A DNA stretch of 64,000 nt from Anoplopoma fimbria (lineage: Eukaryota; Chordata; Actinopteri; Perciformes; Anoplopomatidae), in the NCBI RefSeq assembly GCF_027596085.1, contig NC_072458.1:16529250-16593249 (forward strand), written 5' to 3'. The notes beneath the pieces are model-generated. The model did not search any database, was not told where the DNA came from, and was given only the letters and a program-made list of their open reading frames with translations. A program made the translations under genes and the position numbers. Position 1 is the first letter of the stretch. Each line of letters begins with the position of its first letter. Below are positions 16,401-28,800 of the stretch, piece by piece.

Positions 16401-18887
16401 GTCGACACTTAACAATACCCTTACGTAACATAAACGATGAGGTTTTAAGAACTTTTTAGTGTCAAAATCAGAGCCACAGAGGATCGTTTTTCTTTGAAGA
16501 GCGTGGAGGAGGGTGTGTTCTACACGGCTATTAAATCTCCCAGTGTTGCTTTAATGGGAACCCTTTGGTAATGAAATAAAAGTTCAGCTGTGAAGTCTTG
16601 GCTTTGTTGTTTTTTGAGGGGAATGGGAGTTTTCCCCTGCAAAACTGTTTATGTTTGACTGATGGTGAGGCTTCTGCATTGAGCTGAGAATCTATGGAAC
16701 TTTCGTTAGTGCTTTTAAAATCTTTAACATTCAAATGTTTCTTTAAAAAGTGATAATATCTTCTGTGAGAATAAAAAGGAAACTTCTTTGTTTAGCAGCT
16801 TGGATAAAATGACACATCCCATGCACTGATTTAGCCCTGGCAAGTTAGCCTAACCCTGTGTGTTTATGTGTGTTTGTGTTTGAGTCTACAAACGGGTGCA
16901 TGGTCAGAGAGGTGGGAGAGGAGGTGGAGGAAGAGGTCAGAAAAACCACGGCACCCAAAGTGAAGAGAACAAAGTGTCACAGGGATCCAGGCCTTCCAGC
17001 CGCAGGAATTCTGGGACAAGTGACCTATACTTTACGTGCAGCCCAGCCAGCCGTACACAGAGCTCTACCATCACGACATAATAATACAGTAGGCTTTTTT
17101 CTCAGGGAAGAGCACACAAGATTAAAACAAAAAAGAGAGAGAGGCTGCTTTAACAAAGAAAGACTTAAGAACCAGCTCAGAAAAATTGTTCAACTCTTGC
17201 TAGCTTTGGCATTTTCAAATAATATGATAACATACAACACCAACGTTTGAATCTTGGACAGTCTGACAGGCAAAATTTTGCAACAGTTCAGTTTCATCCC
17301 TATAATCTAAGCCCAATATCCAGTTGCCATTGCGCACAGTCTTCCTTCTGATGTGAACAAAATTGCAAACATGAACGCAGGCTGTGCCATCTGTCTGCGT
17401 ATAGGTTGTAATCATAAGCTTTGCTGTGCTGTGGGCCATTTTTCATTTGTTTTGTGGCTTTTAAAGATGGGGCAGCAAAAGATCTATTTGGTCTGAAAAA
17501 ACCGCTCTGCTGTTGAAAGCTGGTTTGCCTTCAGGGTTGTGTGCCAGCGGTGGAACTCTCTCTTTCTCTCATGGCCTCACATTTATTTTCAATTCGATCT
17601 GTTTTCAGTTTGAATTATACAGCATCTATATACAAATGAAGAATAAATACAAGGTCACAAAGTATCTGCTTCGCTTGTGTAGCCTCTGTCAGTGTGTTTG
17701 TTGTGTTTTCAGTCCCTGTTCTTTTTTTCTGGGTTACTGGGTTTAACACTGTCATCCACTTATATGCTATACAGACACTTTCTATCACACACCCATCGTA
17801 ATCCGACACATGCCCCTCCATTTGATCATCTGTGATTCAGGCTTTTCGCTGGGAATCAGAGCTTTCACAGTCACACATGATATCTGGCTGCACTCGTGCC
17901 TTTGCACACCTGTCACTGTGACACTGTGAGATTGTGATCTATTCTTATTTGTAGCCACCTCAACAGAGAGGTCAAAAGTTAGAGTCAGCCTCACGGTTTT
18001 TTTTTTGGAGCGAGTGGAGATCCAGCCTCTTTCTCAATGGCACTTCAGCAGGGAAAATGTATGCCAACATGGGATAATATTGCTGTGGGCTTTAAGGGGA
18101 AACATTTGCACCCTTGTTTCAGTCCTCGGGCTGGAGAGCATATCGGTTGTGCTGCCAATGTGTTCTCAAAACAGCCTCTGAATGGTGGGCATGGAAGTTT
18201 ATTTGCAGTAGGCTTCAAGTGAAAGACAACAGTGAAAACAACCTCATATAGTCCTGATTTAAATATTTGTATTTGCAAGAATGTGTGTTTGAATTTCAAC
18301 ACATCAAATATGAATAAAGCTGAAGTTAACACTCATTTTCTTTTTACTTTTACTTCAGTTCTTTGGTATCTTATGTTGTGTTATGGTGGAATATATCACT
18401 CTTCAATCCCTAATATATATACAGTACCAGTCAAGAGTTTGGACACACCTTCTCATTCAATAGTTTTTCTTTATTTTTATTTTTTCAACATTGTAGATTA
18501 ATATTGAAGACATCCAAACTATGAAGGAACACATATGGAAGTATGTGGTAAACAAACAGATGCTCAACAAACCAGAATATGTTTTATATTTTATTCTTCA
18601 AAGTAGTTGAATGAGAAGGTGTGTCCAAACTTTTGACTGGTACTGTATATATTTTTATGTGTTTATATATAAATAACAAGGCAACACATAACTTGAGTCT
18701 AGTTGTTTCTAAATAATCCTACCTTGTGTGGGGCTTTGAGGAGCCTGTGGATGCCTGCTAACTGGTTGATGAGTGGGATATCCTCCCTGAAGGTGTACAG
18801 CGGCGGTCTGGTCGGCTCCGGGAAATTCGTGCTGTTGAACGGATCGGTGTCATCTAAAAACTGAACCCTGCAGACAAGCGTGGCCAT
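10474..18887 (-). CDS. fhod3: Formin FHOD3, first three coding exons (partial)
   Basis: FHOD3 is a diaphanous-type formin that nucleates and bundles actin, notably in muscle sarcomeres. Coding exons on the minus strand are 18887-18723 (55 codons), 13256-13147 and 10541-10474, giving 343 nt or 114 codons plus one base. All junctions are GT-AG and the phases fit (0, 2, 1). The protein begins MATLVCRVQFLDDTDPFNST, almost the vertebrate FHOD3 start. It continues through LDDCTLQLSHNGTYLDLE in exon 2 and GKKHSVVLRTQLTVRVHACI in exon 3. This is the start of the amino-terminal GTPase-binding-like and FH3 region; the FH1, FH2 and C-terminal autoregulatory parts lie beyond the window. I chose the ATG at 18887 because it matches the family; an in-frame ATG five codons upstream (18902) exists. 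FHOD1 is less similar at the start. The gene is divergent from the slc6a19 cluster. Confidence 0.93.
11900..12010. repeat. Possible SINE or LINE tail fragment
   Basis: Inside fhod3 intron 2, an AT-rich stretch leads into AAGCGCTTTAAAATGTACC and a later AAGGCACTTAACATGG. It resembles the minus-strand tail of common fish retroposons (related to the AAAGTGCTATA-type tail on the plus strand). The match is short and from memory, so family and boundaries are uncertain. Confidence 0.3.
14600..14720. repeat. Possible dispersed repeat in fhod3 intron 1
   Basis: The words CCAGGGGTCACCAAGCTTTT and GGAGCCACCTGAAGGG recall a widespread DNA-transposon-derived repeat end seen in many vertebrate genomes. 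Only one end is recognisable, and no terminal inverted repeat partner was found nearby. The remainder of intron 1 (13257-18722) contains no exon I can support. Confidence 0.3.
18422..18645. mobile_element. Tc1/mariner-type short nonautonomous element
   Basis: About 224 bp with long terminal inverted repeats. The left end begins CAGTACCAGTCAAGAGTTTG and the right end closes with the complement of nearly the same sequence (CAAACTTTTGACTGGTACTG). The inverted repeats extend about 40 bp on each side through GACACACCTTCTCATTCAA. TA dinucleotides flank both ends (18420-18421 and 18646-18647), the target duplication of Tc1/mariner elements. The termini are those of a Tc1-like transposon family frequent in fish. 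The transposase gene is missing, so this is an internally deleted, MITE-like copy. It sits in fhod3 intron 1, just downstream of exon 1. Confidence 0.88.
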
Positions 18888-19041
18888 GGTGCATCCATGC
18901 AAGTATCTCCTCTGAGAGGGCAGCCCGGTTCAGTGAGAGCTGTGGGATGTCGGATGCGGCTCCGGGTCTCTGTGCGCTCCTCTCTCCTGGTAACGACAAC
19001 AAACCCGGGTCTCCAAGTGCGCCTGGGAGCGCAGCCTGGAG

Positions 19042-19078
<37 letters not shown>

Positions 19079-19344
19079 TGTGTGTGTGTGGGGGGGGGTA
19101 CTGGTAAGCCCAATGGGTGGCACAGGGAACCGGCCAGTATCTTGTCTCGCCTCCCTGCGCTTTGGTTGAGGTTTTTCGGTGGAGTTATTCTCGGAGAGGC
19201 AGGTGGCCAGTGGTGGAGAGGGACGCAGCAGGCGGACTGCAGCCGGAGAGTGAAGGATCAGCGCAGCTCGGGACAGCCGGTCTGCTGTCTGTCTGAGTCC
19301 CAGTAAATCCCCCCCCCCCATTTCTATTTTCCTCTCTGCCTCAT

Positions 19345-20997
19345 CTCTCCCTCCTCCCCCTCCCTTCAGTTCACTGCCCCCGGCTTACTTTGGCTTCCTA
19401 TATGATAATGAACTCCACTAATCCTATAAAAACATATTTGGAAAACTATGTAGATATCTAGCCTAAATGTAAAAATAATGACCTAAAATGTCTTTGCAAC
19501 ATTTGAGAAAATACAAAACCACAAGCTTCATATACCATAAAGTAATACATATAATAAATAAATCATATTCATAAGCACTGAAATAGTATTATTGAGTGAT
19601 TATTCCTTATTATTGCCTTTTGAAAACAATGTTGTCAAAAAAACTCCCTACAGAGTACAATAGACATATAAATCCAGATCAGGGTAATGCTGGGATGAAT
19701 ATTTCCTGTGAAGAGTTTTGCTGCAAGTGTAATTTGAACAATGCTGTCCTCTTGTGGCAAAAATATTTGAATGCAGGTTATACAGTATTTCTGTCAGTTA
19801 TCCAGTTCTACAAAACTAATATGCCTTTTTTTTTTTTTACAGCATATTCAACTAATAGTTGAAAACTGTAATATTTAACCCCTCAGGGGAATCTGCCTAA
19901 GCCTGACACGTGAATTAGACACAACGTTGGAGAGCAGAATGTAGTCATAATTAATACTCTACCTAAATAAATGTTAATTTACACAAAACACTTAAGTCAT
20001 ATAGTTATTATAGAGTAATCAGCAGCAATGATTGGACAGCAACGTATTTGAAATCCCTCTTATCTGCTTTGGTTTCTTAATTAGATAGTTACCAAACTAG
20101 TTCATTTTAGCAGCTGATGACAGTCACCAACACTAGTGTCATTGTTTAGTTTTAGGCTCCTACTTTGTGTCACCTTTTTGCTGTGGATTATTCCACAGTT
20201 GTAAAGGTAAATATTCCAAATGTTTCAAAGTTTTTTTTCCTGTTGCATTGTATGTAAATGAACGGACGGTAAGGTCCAAAGGTGTTGACTGGCCATGCAA
20301 TTCTATGGAAAGGGGTTAAGGGCTAAACTGACAGCAAAGGCACAATAGGAACATTTCAAAACAACAACTCTCCCTCCTCCCCCTCCCTTCAGTTCACTGC
20401 CCCCGGCTTACTTTGGCTTCCTATATGATAATGAACTGCACTAATCCTATAAAAACATGTTTGGAAAACTATGTAGATATCTAGCCTAAATGTAAAATAA
20501 TGACCTAAAATGTCTTTGCAACATTTGAGAAAATACAAAACCATAAGCTTCATATACTATAAAGTAATCATACAGTAATAAATATAATAAATAAATCATA
20601 TTCATAAGCACTGAAATAGTATTATTGAGTGATTCTTCCTTGAAAACAATGTTGTCAAAAAACTCCCTACTGTGAAGAGTTTTGCTGCAAGTGTAATTTG
20701 AACAATGCTGTCCTCTTGTGGTTAAAATATTTTAATGCAGGTTATACAGTATTTCTGTCAGTTATCCAGTTCTACAAAACTAATATGCCTTTTTTACAGC
20801 ATATTCAACTAATAGTTGAATACTGTAATATGTAACCCCTATAGATTATTCCACAGTTGTAAAGGTTTCTTCCTGTTGCATTGTATGTAAATGAACGGAC
20901 GGTAAGGTCCAAAGGTGTTGACTAGCCATGCAATTCTATGGAAAGGCGTTAAGGGCTAAACTGACAGCAAAGGCACAATAGGAACATTTCAAAACAA
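19345..20997. repeat. Tandem duplication of a ~1-kb noncoding unit
   Basis: Unit A (about 19345-20364) and unit B (about 20368-20997) are direct repeats. Both start CTCTCCCTCCTCCCCCTCCC and share the words TTTGGCTTCCTATATGATAA and TGAACGGACGGTAAGGTCC. Both end AGGAACATTTCAAAACAA. Unit B has lost several segments of unit A, including roughly the A portions 19655-19705 and 19895-20185, so it is about 630 bp against 1020 bp. Outside the gaps, differences are sparse, indicating a fairly recent local duplication. Neither unit has an evident gene. Confidence 0.9.
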
Positions 20998-22312
20998 TGA
21001 AAATCAACATTGTAAGGCCAGTTCCTTGCATGGAAGTAGCTTGCTGCCATTGATGTGTGAATAAAGTGCTTTATAAGTACAGTCAATTACCATTTACTTC
21101 ATTAATAGGCCCTTTGTCTGTGCACCTGTAAACATCATCTGTGTATGTGAGCAAGCTCTATCGTATAACATGTCATTAAATGCCTAAGGGGAAAATCAGT
21201 GGTGATCACCTTTAAGTTACCACTGGAGGGCAGAAAGCCACTTCTTTTACGTCTTACAGCTTCACTGTTAAACCTCAAGAAAAACCCACCATCAGCTTCA
21301 TATTATAATAGTGTGCCTCTTAAGTTAATGACTGGTTGTAAAGTGAAGATCAAAGTACAAAGGTTTCTTCACACCCCCTGACAACCACTCACTGTATGTT
21401 CTCTTATGTAATGCTGCCACATACTCCTGCATGGTTACGAATCACCAGCATGTATTAATCTCACTATGGGAAGGTAATCTCTAACTATAAATCATCAACT
21501 AGAATGAGTTGATGTGCTTTTAATTGGCCACAAGCTGAGTTATATCTAAGCTGTGGTATTCAATACTTGCCATTCAAATTTTAACCCAAATTTCTTGTTT
21601 GTGCCACAAATCCTGGTGTTCAAAGAATGATGACAGCACATTTGTTGAACATCATAAATTAATGTTAATAGTTACCAGACAATGACCTTTTAAGAGAAGA
21701 CTTGAATCTTGAATGATCGCGGAAAACTCGAGACATTTAGCTCATTATACTCTAATTGTCCTGCAATGTTTTTTTGCCCGCTTTGTAGAGCCACAGTGAC
21801 CTGAGGATGTCTTAATAATCAGCTGTGCCGTAGTATAAAATAAGGTATTATTATATAAGTTAAGTTATTATAACAGCAGACACATTTTCTTACAGGATGC
21901 AATGGGGTGCAAGCACCTTTCCTCAAATTTAGAGCGACACTGTAGACATGAAAATATTTTGTGGTCAATGAGGTGTAGTTCTGTTGAAGTTTTCTGGAAT
22001 ATTTTAGATTTGATTGTTGCTGCTGTTTTTGTAAAATGTCATGTTTTATACTTTGTTGAATAAACACATGTGGACATTTACTCTGTTTATCCTCACCTTT
22101 CTAATGAAACAACCGCAAGATCAATATAATATGATAGCTATAATATAATTTGTGCCACACCCAACTGACACCAACATAAGTCTGTCTGGAGTTTTTAGTT
22201 TTTCATCTAGTCTACCATGAGATCCATTTCTTCTTCTTCTGTTGTCCTGTCTGTGATCACACATTTATAAGCAGTTTCTGAAAATGGGTTGCTTATTAAC
22301 AGCTCTTAACGC

Positions 22313-22358
22313 ACATTTACCCTCAGGGTGGATTTTCATCCACCCTGAGGGTAAATGT
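22313..22358. repeat. Perfect 21-bp inverted repeat with 4-nt loop
   Basis: The left arm 22313-22333 (ACATTTACCCTCAGGGTGGA plus one T) is exactly complementary to the right arm 22338-22358, with the loop TTTC between. It lies about 530 bp upstream of the slc6a19 copy 1 start codon. It could be the remnant of a small palindromic element, a hairpin in an unannotated transcript or a dimeric binding site. Nothing in the surroundings decides between these. Confidence 0.9.
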
Positions 22359-22886
22359 CAAAGTCATAAATGGTTAAAATAGTAGTTGAACTAAGAATAA
22401 TGTACATGCATTTTGTAGTTAAAACCTAAACTACAACATTAGTAGAAATATATATTATGAGTTCCCAATTTGCAGACATATGAAATCCAATTGGTACATG
22501 GTTAATAAATTATATTAAATTAACTTATCAGAGGGATCAGAGTCCGTCTCAGTGGTGATCCTGGGATCTTGTTGATGGTGTGAGTTTCTTGCCTTTATAG
22601 ACTCCTCTGCTTGAATTACCCTTACATGTGTGCATCGATCAAATTCTCCACCACACTCAAATCCAGACACATCTTATTTTGTTCGGCAGGAATATTTTAT
22701 GACGTTGACACCCAAGTGTCTTCTAGATGCTGGACGAGATGGAAAGATAAGTAGAATTTGCAAGACCCACACACACCAGTAATCAGTCAGGGATCGAGCT
22801 CTCTGATAGGCAGCAGCACTGGGAGTCTCCGAGCTTCTCCCGTATGACATTTTGGATCTGTAGACTGGATTAACTCCACAGACACC

Positions 22887-25800
22887 ATGAGACTGGTTCT
22901 TCCAAACCCTGGGCTGGAAGAGAGGATCCCCTCTCACGAGGACCTGGAGAGGATGGAGCAGGTTGAGGCAGGGGACAGGCCCAAATGGGACAACAAAGCC
23001 CAGTACCTACTCACCTGTGTGGGCTTCTGTGTGGGACTTGGCAACGTCTGGAGGTTCCCTTACCTTTGTCAAAGCCACGGAGGAGGTAGGCTCTTCTTAT
23101 CTGTAGCTACAATCCTGAAAAGCACGCATATAAACCTTTCCCATAGTGGTATTTTAAATCGTTCAGGTATCATGTTTGCCTTTTTAAATAAAATTTTCAC
23201 ATCAAATTCTAATTGCTAGTTGTAAAAATAGAAATGTGATAATTCGGATAGCCTACTTGATAGTTTAAATTAGCCCCTCAAATGTAAATAAAATGCAAGA
23301 AGTTTTGTTTACAACACTCATGTTGTCATGAAGTCTTCCTTTGTTCATAATTCATGTAAACTTCTTTAGTTAGGTGTATTTATATTTTGTTATGGACACA
23401 TAATTCTGGTGTGAGTTAAATATAAAGAAGCATATGTATTGAGCAAACATACTCCATTATTCAAAGTGGCACTATAAAACCATAATGCATCTTTATGCTT
23501 CTAATATCTGCACTTAAAGTGATTTAGGTTAGACATTAACTCGCAGAGGTGAATGAATGCCTTTTTTAAAGCTATAAACTCCATTTTACAGCAATGAACC
23601 ACTGATGCGTTAAAGCCCCCTACATGCTAGTTTTTTTCACCAATGTTACTGGAGTGCAGAAACACTGACTACTGGGGAACTGGCTTTTTGAATTGAAAAA
23701 CAAGTGCTTTCGTTGATTCCTTGAACTTTAGCCCTACGTTGTGAGGGTCGTGATTGCATGTCAACACAAACATGGTCTTGTGCTGAGGTGTCGCCTGAGA
23801 GGTAATCAGATAGCACCTATCAGCAACATTTTTATAAAATGAAATTCTGTTTTACAACTCCTTATAACATCTGATTAAAACAAGATGAGTCTACAACAAT
23901 GCTAGCAGTTCTGTGAGGCTGCTTTGAATTATTTAATCGTTATTATTTTATGTTTACCATGTTCACCACTTAGTATGTCAGCATCCCTTGGTCAAAATAC
24001 AAATAAAGTTTTGAACTAATGATGGCACTAGATAAAAAGTTATGGGATTACCAAAGTGATTACAATTCACTTGTTTATTTGGAATATAGAACCAGGTTGT
24101 TGGAGTTAGTAGTTTTACCCACCATGTTTTCTAATTGTTTATCCATATAATTGAGCATATATGATGGTGAAACTACTTACAAACCACTTTTCTAGGTTTT
24201 TAAAAGCCAACACTTTGAAGATATCCTGGATATACAGTAATTGAGTTAGAATAAGCATAAGATGAAAACCTTTCAGAAGTGGAAATCCGATTTCCCCAAC
24301 AATCTCTGTGCCACTGATGTCAAGGTAAAGCTCGAGCTGCCGTTCAGGCCAGTCTACATATTAATCTCAAGTGGTTAACATTTACCTTACATAACTACTG
24401 AGAGCTTCAGTGACAAAAGTAGGTAAACAATCTGTAGTTGAATATAATATCCCCCGGCTGGAATATGTCAAAATGGCAAAACTCTTCCTCAGAATTCAAG
24501 CAATCTGCGAGGATCATAATTTGATGTGTGATTCAGTTTTTTTCCTATCAGCACTTTTGAATGTCTTCTATCTGAATCCTGATAGCAGAGTGAACTTTCA
24601 GCCTTGGGCCTACACCATCTGCATCGTCATGCACGATAATGAAGATGATGAAGGCTCATGTCAATCCCTTTTTGTTTTTCGCCAGTATACTGTTTGTGTA
24701 GTTGTTTCTGCAATAAAGTTTTTAAAGGATCCATAAAATGTACTGTGAGGACATACATAACTGCATATTAAATTAAAGACCATTTTTATGTGTTGAGGCG
24801 TAAAGAATTTCTAATGTTCCAACAATCACATATTGCTTCAGTAAACAAGGTGTATCTATAATACACTTACATTTCTTCTATGTCTCCAGTCATCTTAGCT
24901 TATATTGGTTTGTCCCCAGGTGCTTTTATGATCCCTTTTCTTATCCTGCTCGTCCTCGAGGGGATCCCACTGCTGTACCTGGAGTTTGCCATCGGCCAAC
25001 GGCTCAGAAAGGGCAGCCTAGGGGTTTGGGCTTCAATTCACCCCTACTTGGCTGGAGTTGGTGAGTGCATGTATAACTGAGTTTAAATCCAATATGAAAG
25101 TCTTGTTTTAAGTCTTTTTTAGTTGGACACACTTGTCAAATCCTCATGTACGTCTTGCACTATTATGTAAATCCATTAATATCTACATTATTACAAAGCA
25201 TGCGAGAATCATAAGAACTGTCTCTGGTTTTCCCCCTCTATTACAGGTATTGCGTCCATGATAGTCTCGTTCTTAGTGGGCATGTACTACAACACCATCA
25301 TCGCCTGGGTGATGTGGTACTTCTTCAACTCTTTCCAGAGCCCACTGCCATGGAGCCAGTGTCCTCTCAATGATAATCTCACAGGCATGTCACCATTTGA
25401 AAAAAACGATTTCAGCCCTCATATTTTACGATCCATTCAAACCATTTGATTTTTTCCCCTACCTGTAGATCTAGTGTCAGAATGCAAACGCAGCTCTCCA
25501 GTGGACTACTTCTGGTACAGAGAGACATTAAACACCTCAGAGGCTATAGAGGATGCTGGAGGTCTGCAGTGGTGGATGGTGCTGTGTTTGGCTGCTGCTT
25601 GGAGTGTGCTCTATTTTTGTTGCATTAGAGGAATTGAGACCACAGGCAAGGTAGGGAATCTATGTCATTTATGTTTCATAATGGGGCAGCATAGAATTCT
25701 CATTCCATTTATCAGCCATCTTATAATAGTTTTTAAAGGTTGATAAGGTAATATGGTGTTCCAATAACACAATAAACCAACATGCTCAATACCACTATAC

Positions 25801-28800
25801 TTGTTTTATTATAAGTTCCACCTGTGTTTTCCCTAGTATGATGTCAAAATCTCTGCAATGACAAAGGTATATTCCAGCATATGCTGCATTCTCAATATAG
25901 TAACAGTGATTGCCTAGTGATTGGAACATTCTGACTGTGATGATTTCTCACACCCAGTGGAAAGAACTACATGAGGTATCAACCTACCGGTGGTAAAATG
26001 GCTACAAAGTCCAATCATTTGAACAATCAATGCATCTAGTTTGAAAGGGGGTATGCTTTTTTTGTTTTTTGTATGTCGTTTCACTTGTAAACAAACCCTT
26101 CGAAATAGGTGACAAAGCAAAAGTGGCTAATTTAGGCTTGCTAAATTGAAATGGCAGTGTTAGCAGTAAAGATACATTCATTGTTGTTTTAACTTTCTGT
26201 TGGTGAGTGGATTTAACAAGGAGATACATGTAAATCAGGGAGCTTAAGCTTTTTGTAAGTTTTTTCACCGTGATAAACAGGCACCTTTTATAATATACAG
26301 AGTATACTCTATAGGTCAAGTACCTGGTTTTCAGCAGACATTTCTTCTCTGCTTTAAGAGAGAAATAAAGCCTGGGCTCCTGCCAGATGTACTGGGGATC
26401 CTAGTCACTGGCTTGCTTTGAGGCAGCTTAGAAACAAATCCACATCTGCAATAAGAAAGGCTAAATCTTATTTCTTTTTTTTTCATTCCCAATTTATATT
26501 CAAATCCAGCAAAGTTCTGGAAGGAAGGGAATTCGCTTAATCATGAGTCATCACTCTCCATTTCCTCCATTCTTATCACCATTTGATTATGGTGCACTTT
26601 ATACCTGAATGCTTCAGCTACGACTCTGAAGACCTTGGATGCTGTTTATCACTCTGCACTTAGATTTATTACTGGAGATAATTATACTCATCATGGTTTG
26701 CTGGATGGTAAAGTCGGATGGCCCGGCCTCTCTGAAAGGCATGATACAGACACTATGTTTTATTTATTTATAAGACCCTAACAGTTGTTTTACTATGTTG
26801 CAGGTGCCAGCTGTTTTCTTTTTAAGTTGGAAAATCCAGCTGACTTATTGGGCACCTCCAACATGAATCATCCTTAGGGCAATTCAAATGTTGTATTTCA
26901 TCCTATTCATCCCATTTAACTTCCAGTTGTTCTTTTTGCAGTTGATTCATTTGCATTAAATTATAATTTCCTTATTTCCGTTTTTTTAGTTGTGTTTCTT
27001 TGTGCCTGTAATTGTCTGTTTCTATTTTTTTACTTGGCTTTATTGAAAATGAGGTCTATCGACCTCAATGTATTTCTAAGTAAAAATAAAGGTAGAATAA
27101 AATAATGAACTTTGGAAAGAGCCAGGCTAACCAGGCTAGCTGTTTCGCCTTGCTTCCTGGTCTATAAGAAATGTGGCCTTGATTTTGAGAAAATAATTAA
27201 CAATGTAAGAAAAAAATGCCTTATTTGACTAATATAATTTGTTTTTTTGTGGAAACCATAGTTATTCAGAGATAATATAATAATATTTTAAAAAGGTACA
27301 ATTTGCACCTTTAAAATATGTCTCTTTCCTTTATCTCAGGCTGTGTACGTCACCTCCACTTTGCCTTACCTGGTCCTCACCATCTTCCTCATCAGAGGAC
27401 TGACTCTGAAAGGATCTGTAGACGGAATCAAGTTCCTTTTCACACCAGATGTAAGTCATTTAATAACTTTCTCCCTGTCATTAGCCTGGAATATATTACA
27501 CTCTGCTAAAGTATATTATTGATTTCTAGCTAGATGAGTTGATGAACCCATCAACGTGGTTGGATGCAGGAGCCCAGGTGTTCTACTCCTTCTCCCTGGC
27601 CTTTGGAGGTCTCATCTCATTTTCCAGCTACAACCCTATTCAGTAAGTACATGTTAAATCTATATGGCATCTAATCTTATCAGCTGAGATAAACTTAATA
27701 AAGTGCCATGAGGACTATATTTTATATTCTAATTGAAGGCATTTTATCAAAAATAAAATAAAATGGTTTACTAAGCAAAAATGTTAAATAAAACAATGTT
27801 TTTTCTTTTCTTCTAGCAACAATTGTGAGCAAGATGCTATTATCATCTCCATTATTAATGGCTGTACTTCTATCTATGCTGCCACGGTCATCTACTCGAT
27901 CATTGGCTTCCGGGCAACAGAGCAGTTTGATGCCTGCCTTAACGAGTATGTGCATGTAACATTACGTCAATTTATTTGAGTTAATCAGGGCAAAAGTAAA
28001 GAACCATTTTTCAGTCTCTCATTTTTCTAAATGTCCTCTTTCAGCAACATCTTGATGCTGCTGAATGCATTTGATCTGGCTGAGGGAGCCGTCACAGAGA
28101 GCAACTATGCTGAAATGCTGCAAACGCTCAACAGCACAATCTCAGGGTCAGAGGTCATTCAGGGGCTGGACCTTAGCACCTGCAACCTCAGGACTTTTCT
28201 CAGTGAAGTATGTTTTTTTTTTTTATGAGGCATCATGTTTTTACTCCAAATCCATTGAGTATTGTGACTGATTGTGCGCTTGTTTTCCAGGGAGTGGAGG
28301 GAACAGGTCTGGCCTTTATTGTGTTCACGGAGGCCATCACAAAGATGCCTTTTTCTCCTCTCTGGTCCGTCCTCTTTTTTATCATGCTCTTCTGTCTCGG
28401 GCTTTCCACCATGTTTGGAAGTATAGAGGGAGTTGTTGTTCCCCTGCAGGACCTTAATATCTTTCCTAAGAAGTGTCCTAAAGAGGTGCTCACAGGTAAA
28501 TTATCTCTTAGACACATGTGTGTTATCTTGCATGTTACTAATCACAAGAATATTCTGAGGATTTGTGGCTTGTGAAAAATGGGTCAAATATTTACTTTGG
28601 TGAACTTGGAGCGAAAGAATCGATCATAATCTCTGTTCACATCCACTGGATATAATAGACTCAGGACCTGCCGCTAGTCTCCTAAAGGGGCGGGTTAGTG
28701 GCTAAATCCATGTGACACAGATACAGGAAATTGACTCTCAGTGGCGGTGTCTCTGTTCTGAACTATCCTCTATAATGTGTTTGTGTCGGGCAAGGCTGTG

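Larger units (their letters stand above)
18888..22886. other. Divergent spacer between fhod3 and slc6a19 copy 1
   Basis: No coding sequence is supported. The first 400 bases or so are GC-richer and should hold the fhod3 5' untranslated region and promoter on the minus strand, including a short (TG)n tract at about 19045-19090. A tandem duplication occupies 19345-20997. A perfect hairpin lies at 22313-22358. The final stretch before 22887 should contain the slc6a19 copy 1 promoter and 5' untranslated region, but I see no confident TATA box or factor site. Confidence 0.6.

Noticed and set aside
24410..24736. Open frame of 108 codons in copy 1 intron 1
   Set aside because: It lies between two verified coding exons that join in frame without it, and has no recognisable protein similarity.
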